From Pseudomonadota bacterium (GTDB taxonomy: Bacteria > Pseudomonadota > Gammaproteobacteria > Burkholderiales > Burkholderiaceae_C): a DNA stretch of 33,554 nt. The notes below the pieces were generated by a model that worked only from the letters and a program-made list of their open reading frames with translations, did no database searches and had not been told where the DNA came from. The stretch lies in the NCBI GenBank assembly GCA_021816585.1, contig JAKAXL010000030.1, positions 1 to 33,554 of the forward strand, in the 5' to 3' direction. The translations under genes were made by a program, and so were the position numbers. Of the stretch, positions 1-10,787 are shown one piece after another. Each line of letters starts with the position of its first letter. Position 1 is the first letter of the stretch.

Positions 1-454
1 CGTGGTGCGCCTGATCGAGGCGCGGCGCCCGCTGCACCTGGCCTTGCGCGTGGGCAGCGTGATGTCGATCTTCGAGACCGCCACCGGGCGCGCCTTCGCC
101 GCGTCGCTGCCGCGCGAAAGCCTGCTGGCTGCGGCGGCGGAGCCGCTGCGCGGCCTCGCCGGGGCGCAGGCGGCGCTGCCGGCCGGGATCGACATCGACG
201 CCGAACTCGGGCGCATCCGCGCGGAGCTGCGCGAGCACGGCGCCACGCGCGCCGCCGGCAGCCCGATCCCCGGGGTCAACGCCTTCAGCGCCGCCGCCTT
301 CGACCACGAAGGCGAGGCCGTGCTGGTGATCACCGCACTGGACCATCACGAGCGTCTCGACGCGGCCTGGGACAGCGCCAGCGCCGCCGCGGTGCGCGAC
401 GCCGCCGCGCAGATCACGCGGCGCCTGGGCGGACGCGCGCCGGTCAGCGCGTGA
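1..454 (+). CDS. IclR-family transcriptional regulator, C-terminal part (cut by the left edge)
   Basis: About 150 residues of the effector-binding half of an IclR-type regulator; the N-terminal winged helix lies outside the window. The visible part carries the family pattern: a segment reading FETATGRAFAAS, then a loop ending in GVNAFSAAAFDHEGEAV, then a final amphipathic helix (DAAAQITRRLGG). In this family the C-terminal domain binds a small molecule, often an aromatic or glyoxylate-type compound, and tunes DNA binding; the ligand cannot be read here. The frame ends in TGA at 452-454 and overlaps the convergent glycosyltransferase stop by 11 bp. The first complete codon begins at position 2. 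Family assignment is by pattern; the target genes are unknown and probably lie to the left. Confidence 0.75.
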   Translation, partial: VVRLIEARRPLHLALRVGSVMSIFETATGRAFAASLPRESLLAAAAEPLRGLAGAQAALPAGIDIDAELGRIRAELREHGATRAAGSPIPGVNAFSAAAFDHEGEAVLVITALDHHERLDAAWDSASAAAVRDAAAQITRRLGGRAPVSA

Positions 455-1766
455 GCCAGCCCTTCGCGCGCACCGTCAGCACCGCGTACGGCAGGATCCA
501 GAACAGCGCGACGGCCGAATAAAAGCCATAGGCCACGCCGTACAGGAATTCCATCGACCGCTCGGTGCGCAGGAAGTACAGCGCGCCGGGAGCCGCGCCG
601 AGCGCGACGCCGAGCGCCACGTAGCCCAGCACCCTCGGGTCCCCCCACGCCGCATGCAGGCTCAGCGCCAGCGCGCCCAGGCCCAGCACATGGCCCATGT
701 TGGCCGCGAACAGGTCCAGCGCCGCCAGCAGCCGCGCCGGCAGCGGGCGCGCGCCCAGCAGTGCGAACAGCCGCAGGTCCTCGCGCACCTGGCTGCGGCT
801 CCAGCGCAGGAACATCTTGCACAGCCCGCGGTAGGTCACCGGCGCGATGGTGTGCACCACCGCGTTGCTCTGGTAGCGCACGTCGTAGCCCAGCGCGAAC
901 ATGTGGTTGGTCAGCGCGCGGTCCTCGCCGATGGTGCAGGTCTGGCCGAGGAAGCTCTGCTCCAGCCACGGCCGCAGCACCTTGCGCAGTGCGCTCGTGC
1001 GGTAGGCCGACAGCGCGCCGGGGCAGCAGTAGACGTTGCCCAGGGTCGACTGCGCCGCGCGCAGGAAGTCGAAGGTCACCGCGTAGCGCACATGCAGCAT
1101 GCGCGGGATCCACGCCGAGAAGCGGTTGAGCACGGCCACGCGACCGGCCACCGCGCCGACCTTCGGGTCGGCGAACGGCGCCACCATCGCCAGCAGCGTG
1201 CCGGACTCGATCACGCTGTCGGAGTCGATGGTCACGACGACCTCGCCGCGCGCCTGCTGGAACCCGGCGGCGAGCGCCGCGCGCTTGCCGCGGTTGGCGG
1301 CGAAGCGCACGGTGCGCACGAGTTCCGGGTGGCGCGCGGCGGCGCGCTGCATATGCTCCCAGGTGTCGTCGCGGCTGCCGTCGTCGACGGCGATGATCTG
1401 CAGCCGATCGCGCGGGTAGTCGGCGCAGGCCACCGAGTCGATCGAACGCGCGACCATCGCCCCTTCGTTGTAGGCGGGGATGACCACGGTCAGCGCCGGC
1501 GCCTGCGCATGCGTGGGCAGCGCGCGCGGGCGGTACACGGTCCACTGCACGACGCGCAGCGCCGTCAGCCCCAGCGTCAGATAGCCCAGCGCGACCGCCG
1601 GCTCGAGGATCAGGCGACGCCAGCCGTGCCCGTGCAGCATCTGCAGCAACGGGTGCAGCGCGTGGCGCGCCAGACCGAGATAGAACAGCAACGCGACCGC
1701 GAGCAGCAGCGTGGCGGCCAGCAGCAGGTCGGCCGGTTCGCGGGCCGTGCCGGTAGACAAACGCAT
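444..1766 (-). CDS. Membrane glycosyltransferase family 2, hyaluronan synthase/NodC-like
   Basis: A 440-residue processive-type glycosyltransferase. Order: two N-terminal membrane segments (about 13-32 and 57-77), a GT-A domain starting at LTVVIPAYNEG (92-102), the nucleotide-sugar motif DDG (128-130), the metal-binding DSDS (181-184), the acceptor/base region GEDR (280-283), an RW pair (321-322) standing where synthases carry Q(Q/R)xxRW, and about four C-terminal membrane helices (345-435). This is the layout of bacterial hyaluronan, chitin-oligomer and related beta-glycan synthases, which polymerise from UDP-sugars and extrude the chain. The start is ATG at 1766 because AAGG lies a few bases upstream and the family begins with membrane helices; an upstream in-frame start would only add Arg-rich sequence. 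No other polysaccharide genes are adjacent, so the product is unknown. Confidence 0.85.
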   Translation of the reverse strand: MRLSTGTAREPADLLLAATLLLAVALLFYLGLARHALHPLLQMLHGHGWRRLILEPAVALGYLTLGLTALRVVQWTVYRPRALPTHAQAPALTVVIPAYNEGAMVARSIDSVACADYPRDRLQIIAVDDGSRDDTWEHMQRAAARHPELVRTVRFAANRGKRAALAAGFQQARGEVVVTIDSDSVIESGTLLAMVAPFADPKVGAVAGRVAVLNRFSAWIPRMLHVRYAVTFDFLRAAQSTLGNVYCCPGALSAYRTSALRKVLRPWLEQSFLGQTCTIGEDRALTNHMFALGYDVRYQSNAVVHTIAPVTYRGLCKMFLRWSRSQVREDLRLFALLGARPLPARLLAALDLFAANMGHVLGLGALALSLHAAWGDPRVLGYVALGVALGAAPGALYFLRTERSMEFLYGVAYGFYSAVALFWILPYAVLTVRAKGWLTR

Positions 1767-2069
1767 GATGGACCCCTTGCAGACAAGGAAGCCCCCCGGG
1801 ACATATCGGATGATGCCGCCTGCACGTGCCGCGACAGCGGCGCGAGCCGGCCTCGGCACGCGGCACGCGCGCGCCTCTTTGTCGGCGAGGCGCTGCGCGG
1901 CGCGGCGCGGGCATGTACGCATCCCGGGCCGTTGCCGGCTCGGGATGGTTACATTTCCCTACATTTGCGAAGTTTAACCGACCCGCGCGCTGCGCGGCGA
2001 GTCCGCGCGCATGGCCTTGGCCTTGACGCGCACAATGAAGCCTTGCCCGCCGTCGATCCCGACATCGTC
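1767..2069. other. Intergenic region between divergent glycosyltransferase and CbiX genes
   Basis: About 300 bp separating two divergent genes, so it should hold both promoters. The heptamer tacattt occurs twice with a 10-bp period at 1950-1956 and 1960-1966, in a locally AT-rich patch (about 1948-1978) inside very GC-rich DNA. Just left of it, catcccg (1920-1926) and cgggatg (1941-1947) form an inverted repeat with a 14-nt loop. I saw no convincing -35/-10 pair and no credible small ORF. Confidence 0.45.
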
Positions 2070-2525
2070 ATGCACCCTTCCCCGCCAGCCGCCCCGACCC
2101 GGGTCCCGACCGACACCACAGCCCGCGCGCCGGGCGCATCGCGCCTGCTGCTGCTCGCCCACGGCTCGCGGCGCGCGCAGTGGGCAAGCCCCTTCGAGCA
2201 GTTGCGCGAGCTGTTGCGCGCGCGCGATGCGGCGCTCGACGTCGAACTGTGCTTTCTCGAGTCCATGACCCCGCTGCTGCCGCAGGCGCTGGACGAGGCC
2301 GCCGCCTGCGGCCGCGCCGCGGTGCTGGTGGTGCCGATGTTCCTCGGCAACGGCGCGCACCTGGCGCGCGACGTCGAGCAGCAGCTGCGCGCCGCGCGCG
2401 AGCGGCATCCGGCGATGCGCATCGAACTCGGCGCGGCGGCCGGCGACAGTCCGATCGTGCTGCGCGCGCTGGCGGAGCACGCGCTGCAATGCCTGCTGCG
2501 CGGCGACGGCCGCGCCCCCGCGTGA
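2070..2525 (+). CDS. cbiX: CbiX/SirB-type sirohydrochlorin chelatase-like protein
   Basis: A 151-residue single-domain class II chelatase-like protein. The core starts with LLLLAHGSRRAQW (His31 of HGSR is the classical metal ligand) and continues through an LVVPMFLGNGAHLARD segment (His97) that matches the second conserved block of CbiX/SirB. The family inserts cobalt, iron or nickel into sirohydrochlorin on the way to cobalamin, siroheme or coenzyme F430. The short length fits CbiX-S or SirB-like enzymes that act as dimers. The start is ATG at 2070; the first 24 residues are Pro/Thr-rich and non-conserved, so a later start is possible, but no in-frame ATG or GTG lies close to the core. No tetrapyrrole genes adjoin, so the metal is not determined. 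Confidence 0.8.
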   Translation: MHPSPPAAPTRVPTDTTARAPGASRLLLLAHGSRRAQWASPFEQLRELLRARDAALDVELCFLESMTPLLPQALDEAAACGRAAVLVVPMFLGNGAHLARDVEQQLRAARERHPAMRIELGAAAGDSPIVLRALAEHALQCLLRGDGRAPA

Positions 2526-2671
2526 ATCCGGCCTGATCCGGGCCCGGCTTGATCTCGCGCAGGCGCGCTTCACACAGCGCCCGCGCGCGCGCGCCGCGAG
2601 CCCCCGGCGAGCGGGACAATGCAAGGGCCGCGCGGCGTCGCTCGCGCGACGCCCGCCCTGCTCTGGCTGCC

Positions 2672-3544
2672 ATGCCCGTCGACCTGGTGTTCTGGTTCGG
2701 ACTCAACGGCGCACCGCCGGGAGAGCACGCGCGCGTGTACGACCTGGAAAAGCGCCTGAACCCGCTGATGATCGCGATCGCGCTGCTGGCGATCCCGTCG
2801 TTCTACCTGGAGGACCTGCAGCCGGGGCACCCGCACCGCGTGATCGGCGTGGCGATGGACGCGCTGATCTTCGGCGCCTTCCTGCTCGAGACCCTTGTGA
2901 TGACGCTGCTGTGCAGGCAGCGCCTGCGCTATCTGCGCTACAACTGGCTCAACCTGTTCATCGTGCTGGCCTCCGGCCTCGCGCTGGCCGGGCTGGACAG
3001 CGAATGGATCCCGCTGGTGCGCCTGGCGCGCGCCACCTACGTCGGCCTGGTGTTCGCCCGCATGCTCAGCGGCTTGCGGCGCATGCTCACCTCCAATGCG
3101 GTGCCCTACGCCTTCGCGCTGGGCACCGGCGCCGTGCTGCTGGCCGGCCTGGGCTTTTACTGGCTGGAGCCGACCGCGCATTCCTTCGACGACGGGCTGT
3201 GGCTGGCCTTCACCACCGCGGCGACCATCGGCTACGGCGACATCGTGCCGACGACCACCGCGTCACGCATACTGGCGGTGCTGGTGGTGGTGGTCGGGTA
3301 CGCGGTGTTCTCGCTGATCACCGCGTCGGTCGCGGCTTTCCTGGTCGGCGAGAACGAGAAGAAGCTGCAGCACGAGATCTACCGCGACATGAAGGCGCTG
3401 CGCGGCGAGGTGCGCGAACTGCGCGAGCAGCTGGCCACGATGAAGCGGCCGCAGCCCCGGGCGCGGGAGCCGGCCGCGCGCGAGGAGGCGGCTGTCGCGG
3501 CGCCGCCGCGGCCGCGCGCCGGCAGCCGGCGCCGCACGCGCTGA
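2672..3544 (+). CDS. Voltage-sensor-type potassium channel (ion transport domain)
   Basis: A 290-residue six-helix ion channel. Likely membrane segments are 32-48, 60-80, 92-108, an S4-like helix at 113-138 with Arg117, 120, 130, 136 and 137, then S5 (147-163), a pore helix (172-184), the selectivity filter TIGYGD (185-190) and S6 (200-225). The filter is the potassium signature. The cytosolic tail starts with a predicted coiled coil (about 229-258) and ends in a low-complexity Arg/Ala/Pro stretch. No RCK/TrkA domain follows, so it resembles small KvAP-like channels rather than Kch. The start is ATG at 2672, just before MPVDLVFWFG; the upstream open frame is Arg-rich junk. It converges on the phosphoribosyltransferase, with 20 bp between the stops. 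Confidence 0.88.
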   Translation: MPVDLVFWFGLNGAPPGEHARVYDLEKRLNPLMIAIALLAIPSFYLEDLQPGHPHRVIGVAMDALIFGAFLLETLVMTLLCRQRLRYLRYNWLNLFIVLASGLALAGLDSEWIPLVRLARATYVGLVFARMLSGLRRMLTSNAVPYAFALGTGAVLLAGLGFYWLEPTAHSFDDGLWLAFTTAATIGYGDIVPTTTASRILAVLVVVVGYAVFSLITASVAAFLVGENEKKLQHEIYRDMKALRGEVRELREQLATMKRPQPRAREPAAREEAAVAAPPRPRAGSRRRTR

Positions 3545-3564
3545 GCCAGCGCTGCGCCTGGGCG

Positions 3565-4089
3565 CTAGAACTTCCAGCGCTCGGCGAGCTTGGCCGGGCG
3601 CAGCGTGTCGTATTCCTCGAAGGGCTGGTGGATCCACGGACTCGACGGGAGCATTTCCACGTAATAGTCGGGAAGCACCGTGGAGATGCCCTTCACCCAG
3701 ATCACCGCGGTACGCAGTTCGGTGATCTTCATCGTGCCGCCGCGCAGCCGGTCGGCCACCGCGCGCAGGGTCTCGCCGGAATCGGCCAGGTCGTCGACCA
3801 GCAGCACGCGCCCGCCGAGCTCGCCGCGCGGCATGGTGATGTAGTTGGCCATTTCCACGCGCGAGCGCTCGGCGTTCGCGCCGGCGCCGTAGGAGCTGGT
3901 CGACATGATGGCCAGCGGGCGGTCGAACACCCGCGACAGCACGTCGCCGGGACGCGTGCCGCCGCGCGCCAGGCACAGGATCTGGTCGAACTCCCAGCCG
4001 GACTTGTAGATCTTGAGCGCGAGCTTCTCGATCAACGCGTGGTATTCGTCCCACGACACGTACATGTTCTTGCCGTCTTCGCTGAGCAT
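3565..4089 (-). CDS. Purine phosphoribosyltransferase (xanthine/hypoxanthine type)
   Basis: A 174-residue type I phosphoribosyltransferase. The PRPP-binding loop is VLLVDDLADSGET (96-108) and the flexible hood follows a CLARGGTRPGD segment (39-49) that contacts pyrophosphate. Length and layout match the purine PRTases found next to purA in Burkholderiales, which salvage hypoxanthine, guanine or xanthine with PRPP. It lies 50 bp downstream of purA on the same strand, so co-transcription within a purine unit is likely. The start is ATG at 4089, with AAGG just upstream. The substrate base cannot be told from sequence alone. Tryptophan-rich C-terminal residues (PWIHQPFEEYDTL) are usual for the group. 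Confidence 0.85.
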   Translation of the reverse strand: MLSEDGKNMYVSWDEYHALIEKLALKIYKSGWEFDQILCLARGGTRPGDVLSRVFDRPLAIMSTSSYGAGANAERSRVEMANYITMPRGELGGRVLLVDDLADSGETLRAVADRLRGGTMKITELRTAVIWVKGISTVLPDYYVEMLPSSPWIHQPFEEYDTLRPAKLAERWKF

Positions 4090-4139
4090 GGCCTTGGTGC
4101 TTGCGGGTACTGGGGTGGACGGGGGTCGACGTCGCGGGA

Positions 4140-6730
<2,591 letters not shown>

Positions 6731-6778
6731 GAACCTGCCGGCGGCAGCGCAAGCGGCGGCGCGTGCGCGCCGCGCGAC

Positions 6779-7678
6779 TCAGCGTCGGGGCTTCGGCGCG
6801 CCTGCCGGCTTGCCGTCGGGGTTGCGCATGAAGCGGAAGAAGTCGCTCGACGGGTCGAGCACCATCACGTCGCGACGGCTGTCGAAGCTGGCGCGATAGG
6901 CTTCCAGGCTGCGGTAGAAGGCGGCGAACTCCGGGTCCTTGCCGAAGGACGCGGCATAGATGCTGGCCGCCTGCGCGTCGCCCTCGCCCTTCAGGGTCTG
7001 CGCCTTGCGGTAGGCCTGCGCCAGCAGCACCTCGCGCTGGCGGTCGGCCTCGGCGCGGATCTTGTCGGCCTGCGCCTGGCCTTCGGCGCGGATCTGCCCG
7101 GCCACCAGCTTGCGCGCCGCCGCCATGTGCCGATACACGGAATCGGTGGCGTCGGCGGTGTAGTCGATCTCGGTGAGGCCGGTGTCGGTGACCTCGATCC
7201 CGCTGGCCTTCAACGCCGTCGACAGCTGCGTGCGCAGCTGCTGCGGGATGCGCGCGTCCTGCTCGCGCAGCACCGCCTGCAGGCTCATCGACGCGATCTC
7301 GGCGCCCAGCCGCGAGCGCATCGCGGAGGCGAGCCGGTCGTCGGCGGCCGACTCGCTGTCGCCGAAGCTGCGCAGGTACAGCGCCGGATCGGCGATGCGC
7401 CACTTCACGAACCAGCGCAGCACCAGCTCGTGCTTGTCGGCGGTGGGAAAGCTGTCCGGGCGGTCGCTGCGCAGGGTCAGCACGCGCTGGTCGAGCAGCA
7501 CCACGTTTTCCACCGGGGAGGGCCATTTGAGGTACAGGCCGGGCTGCTGCAGCACGCGCTCGACGCGGCCCATCGCATAGACGGCGCCGGCCTGGCCGCG
7601 CTGCACGACGAACAGGCTCGAGCTGGCTGCCGCCAGCAGCAGCACGGCGGCGACGACGGCAACGGCGATACGGTTCAT
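6779..7678 (-). CDS. hflC: HflC, regulator of the FtsH protease complex (SPFH/band 7)
   Basis: A 299-residue membrane protein: one N-terminal transmembrane helix (about 4-22), then a band-7/SPFH domain beginning FVVQRGQAG, then a long charged helical region rich in Ala, Gln and Glu (AEGQAQADKIRAEADRQRE) that forms the cage wall, and a short tail. HflC assembles with HflK into a large periplasmic vault that encloses FtsH hexamers and limits access of membrane substrates. It starts 30 bp after the hflK stop, so the two are co-transcribed. The DUF2065 small membrane protein often found between hflC and hisZ is absent; the 102-bp gap holds a terminator instead. Confidence 0.94.
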   Translation of the reverse strand: MNRIAVAVVAAVLLLAAASSSLFVVQRGQAGAVYAMGRVERVLQQPGLYLKWPSPVENVVLLDQRVLTLRSDRPDSFPTADKHELVLRWFVKWRIADPALYLRSFGDSESAADDRLASAMRSRLGAEIASMSLQAVLREQDARIPQQLRTQLSTALKASGIEVTDTGLTEIDYTADATDSVYRHMAAARKLVAGQIRAEGQAQADKIRAEADRQREVLLAQAYRKAQTLKGEGDAQAASIYAASFGKDPEFAAFYRSLEAYRASFDSRRDVMVLDPSSDFFRFMRNPDGKPAGAPKPRR

Positions 7679-7708
7679 CGGATCAGAGTGGGACGTAGGG
7701 GCGCGCGA

Positions 7709-9121
7709 TCATCGGGAATCGCGCTCGCGCAGGGTGTCGCGCCCGCTGCGTGCGGAACTCGCCGGGGCCGCGGCGGAAGCCGCCGAGGCGGCGCCGGCGG
7801 GCGGGCTGGAAGAACCCTGCGCCACCGAGGCCGGCAGCGCCGGCAGCACCGGCGCGCCGCGCTGCAGCGGCAGCCCGGAGACCAGCGGCGGCGACGCGCC
7901 GCGCTGCGCGGATTCCTGCATCAGCTTGTCCAGCGGCAGATACAGCAACTGGTCGGCGCCGTGCGTGGTCACCAGCACCTTGGTCACGCTGGACAGGATC
8001 TGCTGCATGGTCTGCAGGTACATGGCCTCGCGCGTGACCTGCGGCGCCTTGCGGTATTCGCGGTACATCAGGTCGAAGCGCGCGGAGTCGCCCTGCGCCT
8101 GCGCGACCACGCTGTCCTTGTAGGCGCGGGCCTGCTGCAGCAGCGAATCGGCGGTGCCCTGGGCGCGCGGCAGCACGTCTTGCGCGTAGGCACGCGCCTG
8201 TGCGCGCAGGCGCTGCGCCTCCTGCGTGGCCTTCGTGGCGTCCTCGTAGGCCGGGCGCACCGCCTCGGGCACCAGCAGGCGCTGGATGCTCAGGTCGGTC
8301 ACGCGCACGCCGCTGTGCCAGCGGTCGAGCAAGTGCTGCACGCGTTGCTGCGCGCTGCGCGCGATGGCGGCGCGGTCGCCCTGCAGCACCTGCTCCAGGC
8401 TCATGCGCGCGATCACGCCGCGGATCGCCTCCTTCGCGGCCTCGGCCACCGCCGACTCGGGGTCGCGGTCGCCATAGACATAGTCGAGCGCGTTGCCGAC
8501 GCGCCACTGCACGCTCAGGCGCACGTCGACGATGTCGCCGTCGGAGGTCAGCATCGACGACAGCGGCGCCCCGCTGAGGCTGCCCACCGTGGAGTCGCCC
8601 ACCGGTTGCGTGCGCAGCGAATCGATGTTGACCAGCACCGCGTCGCCGAACGGCGCCGGATAGTGCCAGTTCAGCCCGGGCTGCACCACGGCGTCGACCG
8701 CACCGAGCCGCGTGACCACGGCCACCTGCCCCTGCTGCACGACGAAGAAGCCCGAGCCCAGCCAGCCCAGCAGCACCAGCCCGAGCAGCAGCAGCAGGCC
8801 GCGGCCCAGCATGCGCGGCGAGGGCTGGAAGCCGCCGCCGCGCCGCGGCGGCCGGAATCCGCCGCCGCCGCCGCCATTGCCGCGGCGCCGGCCGAACAGG
8901 CCGTTGAGGCGGCGATTGAAGTCGCGCCAGAGTTCGTCGAGGTCCGGCGGGCCGCCGGCGCCGCGCGGGTTGCGCCGGTCGCCTTCCGGCGGCTGGCCGC
9001 CGCGCCCGTCGGAGCCGCCCGGGCCGTTGCGCCCGCCGCGCCCCCAGTCCGGATCGCCTTCGCCGGCCAGCACGGGGCGTGCCGCAGCCAGTTGCGCACT
9101 ACGGATCGGATGGAATCGCAT
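7709..9121 (-). CDS. hflK: HflK, partner of HflC in the FtsH-regulating complex
   Basis: A 470-residue protein: a Gly/Arg/Pro-rich cytosolic N-terminus (1-103, including DPDWGRGGRNGPGG and a run of six Gly), a transmembrane helix (107-125), an SPFH domain starting FVVQQGQVAVVTRLG (126-140), a long helical region, and an Ala/Ser-rich tail. It forms the alternating HflK/HflC vault around FtsH. The start is uncertain: ATG at 9121 is used, because the only nearby alternative is TTG at 9133 and neither has a clear Shine-Dalgarno. Typical HflK proteins begin near the DPDWGRG segment, so about 22 residues here are extra or mis-started. hflX ends 30 bp upstream. Confidence 0.92.
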   Translation of the reverse strand: MRFHPIRSAQLAAARPVLAGEGDPDWGRGGRNGPGGSDGRGGQPPEGDRRNPRGAGGPPDLDELWRDFNRRLNGLFGRRRGNGGGGGGFRPPRRGGGFQPSPRMLGRGLLLLLGLVLLGWLGSGFFVVQQGQVAVVTRLGAVDAVVQPGLNWHYPAPFGDAVLVNIDSLRTQPVGDSTVGSLSGAPLSSMLTSDGDIVDVRLSVQWRVGNALDYVYGDRDPESAVAEAAKEAIRGVIARMSLEQVLQGDRAAIARSAQQRVQHLLDRWHSGVRVTDLSIQRLLVPEAVRPAYEDATKATQEAQRLRAQARAYAQDVLPRAQGTADSLLQQARAYKDSVVAQAQGDSARFDLMYREYRKAPQVTREAMYLQTMQQILSSVTKVLVTTHGADQLLYLPLDKLMQESAQRGASPPLVSGLPLQRGAPVLPALPASVAQGSSSPPAGAASAASAAAPASSARSGRDTLRERDSR

Positions 9122-9151
9122 CGGGGGCTGCAAGAAGGTCTTCGGATCGGA

Positions 9152-10432
9152 TCAAGGCTCGAGGTCGGCGGCGTCGTGCGGCGGCTGCGGGGCGTGCGAC
9201 TCGAGGTCCGACAACGGGTGAGACAACGGGTCCGACAACGGGTCCGACAACGCCGAGGCAGCCTGGCGTTGCCGCGCCAGCTCGGCCAGGCGCTCGCGCA
9301 GGCCGTCCAGTCCGGCACCGCTCAAGGCGCTGACATCGAAACTGTCGATGCTAGCACGCGCATGCGCGCCGTCGTGCACCATTTGCCTGCGCGTCGGCGG
9401 CACCGGGCCGTCGAGCATGTCGATCTTGTTGTAGATCAGAATCTGCGGCACGTCCTGCGCGCCGATCTCGCGCAACACCTGCTGCACCTGCTCGATCTGC
9501 TGCTCGGCCTGCGCACTGGAGACATCGACCACGTGCAGCAGCACGTCGGCCTCCACCGCCTCGTCCAGCGTGGCCTTGAAGGCCTCGACCAGGCTGTGCG
9601 GAAGGTCGCGGATGAAGCCCACGGTGTCCGACAGCACGGCGTACAGCCCCTCGCCCAGCCAGACCCTGCGGGCCGTCGTGTCCAGGGTGGCGAACAGCTG
9701 GTTCGCGGCGTAGGCCTGCGCGTGGGTCAGCGCATTGAACAGCGTGCTCTTGCCGGCGTTGGTGTAGCCGACGATCGACACCTGCAACTGCGCGCCGCGG
9801 CGCCGCCCGCGGCGTTGCGTGGAGCGCTGGCGCTGCAGCTTGCGCAGGCGCAGCTGCAACTGCTTGATCTTGTCCTCGAGCATGCGGCGGTCGAGCTCGA
9901 TCTGCTTCTCGCCCGGGCCGCCGCGCAGCCCGATGCCGCCCTGCTGGCGCTCCAGGTGGGTCCAGCCCCGCACGAGACGCGTCGCGGCATGGCGCAGCCG
10001 CGCCAGCTCGACCTGCAGCTTGCCTTCGCCGCTGCGCGCGCGCCGCGCGAAGATCTCCAGGATCAGCGCGGTGCGGTCCCACACCGGAACACCGATCTCC
10101 TTTTCCAGGTTGCGCTGCTGCACCGGCGACAGCGCGGCGTCGAACAGCACGCAGCCGGCCTCGGCGTCGAGCACCTGCTGGCGGATCTCGGCCACCTTGC
10201 CCGATCCCAGGTAGAAGGCCGGATCGATGTGGCGCCTGCGACTGAAACTGCTGCCCGCCGGACGCAGGCCGGCGGACATGGCGAGTTCGTGCAGCTCGCT
10301 CAGCTGCGGGTCGGGGTGGGGTTGTCCGACGTCGGCGCCGACGAGGACGGCGCCGGGAATTCCCGGGGGCGGAGGCAGGGCTTCGTGCCGCCGCCCCGGG
10401 TGGGGCTCAGGAAGCCTCGGGTTCGCTTGCAC
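9152..10432 (-). CDS. hflX: GTPase HflX (ribosome-splitting/rescue GTPase)
   Basis: A 426-residue TRAFAC GTPase. It has the HflX N-terminal domain (AVLVGADVG through [11 protein letters not shown]), a coiled coil around [18 protein letters not shown], and the G domain with G1 [10 protein letters not shown]3 [10 protein letters not shown] and G4 NKID. HflX binds ribosomes and splits stalled 70S particles, especially under heat stress. The start is probably GTG at 10432, inside the end of hfq (26-bp overlap); no ATG or GTG lies between it and the conserved AVLVGADVG, but the ribosome binding site is weak, so coupling to hfq translation is likely. The C-terminus carries the LSDP-type repeat listed separately, after the normal family end. 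Confidence 0.92.
   Translation of the reverse strand: MQANPRLPEPHPGRRHEALPPPPGIPGAVLVGADVGQPHPDPQLSELHELAMSAGLRPAGSSFSRRRHIDPAFYLGSGKVAEIRQQVLDAEAGCVLFDAALSPVQQRNLEKEIGVPVWDRTALILEIFARRARSGEGKLQVELARLRHAATRLVRGWTHLERQQGGIGLRGGPGEKQIELDRRMLEDKIKQLQLRLRKLQRQRSTQRRGRRRGAQLQVSIVGYTNAGKSTLFNALTHAQAYAANQLFATLDTTARRVWLGEGLYAVLSDTVGFIRDLPHSLVEAFKATLDEAVEADVLLHVVDVSSAQAEQQIEQVQQVLREIGAQDVPQILIYNKIDMLDGPVPPTRRQMVHDGAHARASIDSFDVSALSGAGLDGLRERLAELARQRQAASALSDPLSDPLSHPLSDLESHAPQPPHDAADLEP
9205..9252. repeat. Four tandem 12-bp units in the 3' end of hflX
   Basis: Units ggtccgacaacg, ggtgagacaacg, ggtccgacaacg and ggtccgacaacg run head to tail. Three of the four are identical and the second differs at two positions. 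On the minus strand they encode a Leu-Ser-Asp/His-Pro/Leu tetrapeptide four times. Because 12 is a multiple of three, copy-number change would not shift the frame. Confidence 0.9.
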
Positions 10433-10652
10433 CAACGTGGAAGCTCACGGGACGGGACGGAACAACGGTGGAAATGGCGTGCTTGTACACCATCTGGGTC
10501 ACGGTGTTGCGCAGCAGCACGACATATTGGTCAAAGGATTCAATATGTCCCTGGAGCTTGATGCCATTCACCAGGTAAATCGAAACCTGAACATGCTCCT
10601 TGCGCAGCAGGTTCAGGAACGGGTCTTGTAACAACTGCCCTTTATTGCTCAT
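10407..10652 (-). CDS. hfq: RNA chaperone Hfq
   Basis: An 81-residue Sm-like protein starting [14 protein letters not shown]. It contains the Sm1 segment ([27 protein letters not shown]) and the Sm2 segment with [14 protein letters not shown]; the KHAIST signature is diagnostic. Hfq hexamers pair small RNAs with mRNAs. The start is ATG at 10652, preceded by GGAG at good spacing. The C-terminal tail is short and carries the overlap with the hflX start. It follows der by 135 bp, a gap big enough for its own promoter, and heads the hfq-hflX-hflK-hflC group. Confidence 0.96.
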   Translation of the reverse strand: MSNKGQLLQDPFLNLLRKEHVQVSIYLVNGIKLQGHIESFDQYVVLLRNTVTQMVYKHAISTVVPSRPVSFHVGASEPEAS

Positions 10653-10761
10653 GGAAAACTCCGGTTGTCTATTGTTGTGGAAAATGCTTCCACCGCGGCG
10701 AACATAGCACAAAGCCGGGTAACCGTTCCGCCCTTCCCCTGCCCCTCGCGGGCCCATTGCG

Positions 10762-10781
10762 GCGGGCCGCGCGCGGCCCGC
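10762..10781 (-). other. GC hairpin just downstream of der
   Basis: Seven-base-pair perfect stem (gcgggcc/ggcccgc) with a 6-nt loop, 7 bp past the der stop on the minus strand. No T-run follows, so it may be a weak or Rho-assisted terminator, or an mRNA 3' stabiliser. In GC-rich DNA such stems also arise by chance. Confidence 0.35.
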
Positions 10782-10787
10782 GCGGGC

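Noticed and set aside
3542..3564. gcgctg...cagcgc inverted repeat between the convergent K+ channel and PRTase genes
   Set aside because: Six base pairs with no T-run, easily found by chance in this composition.
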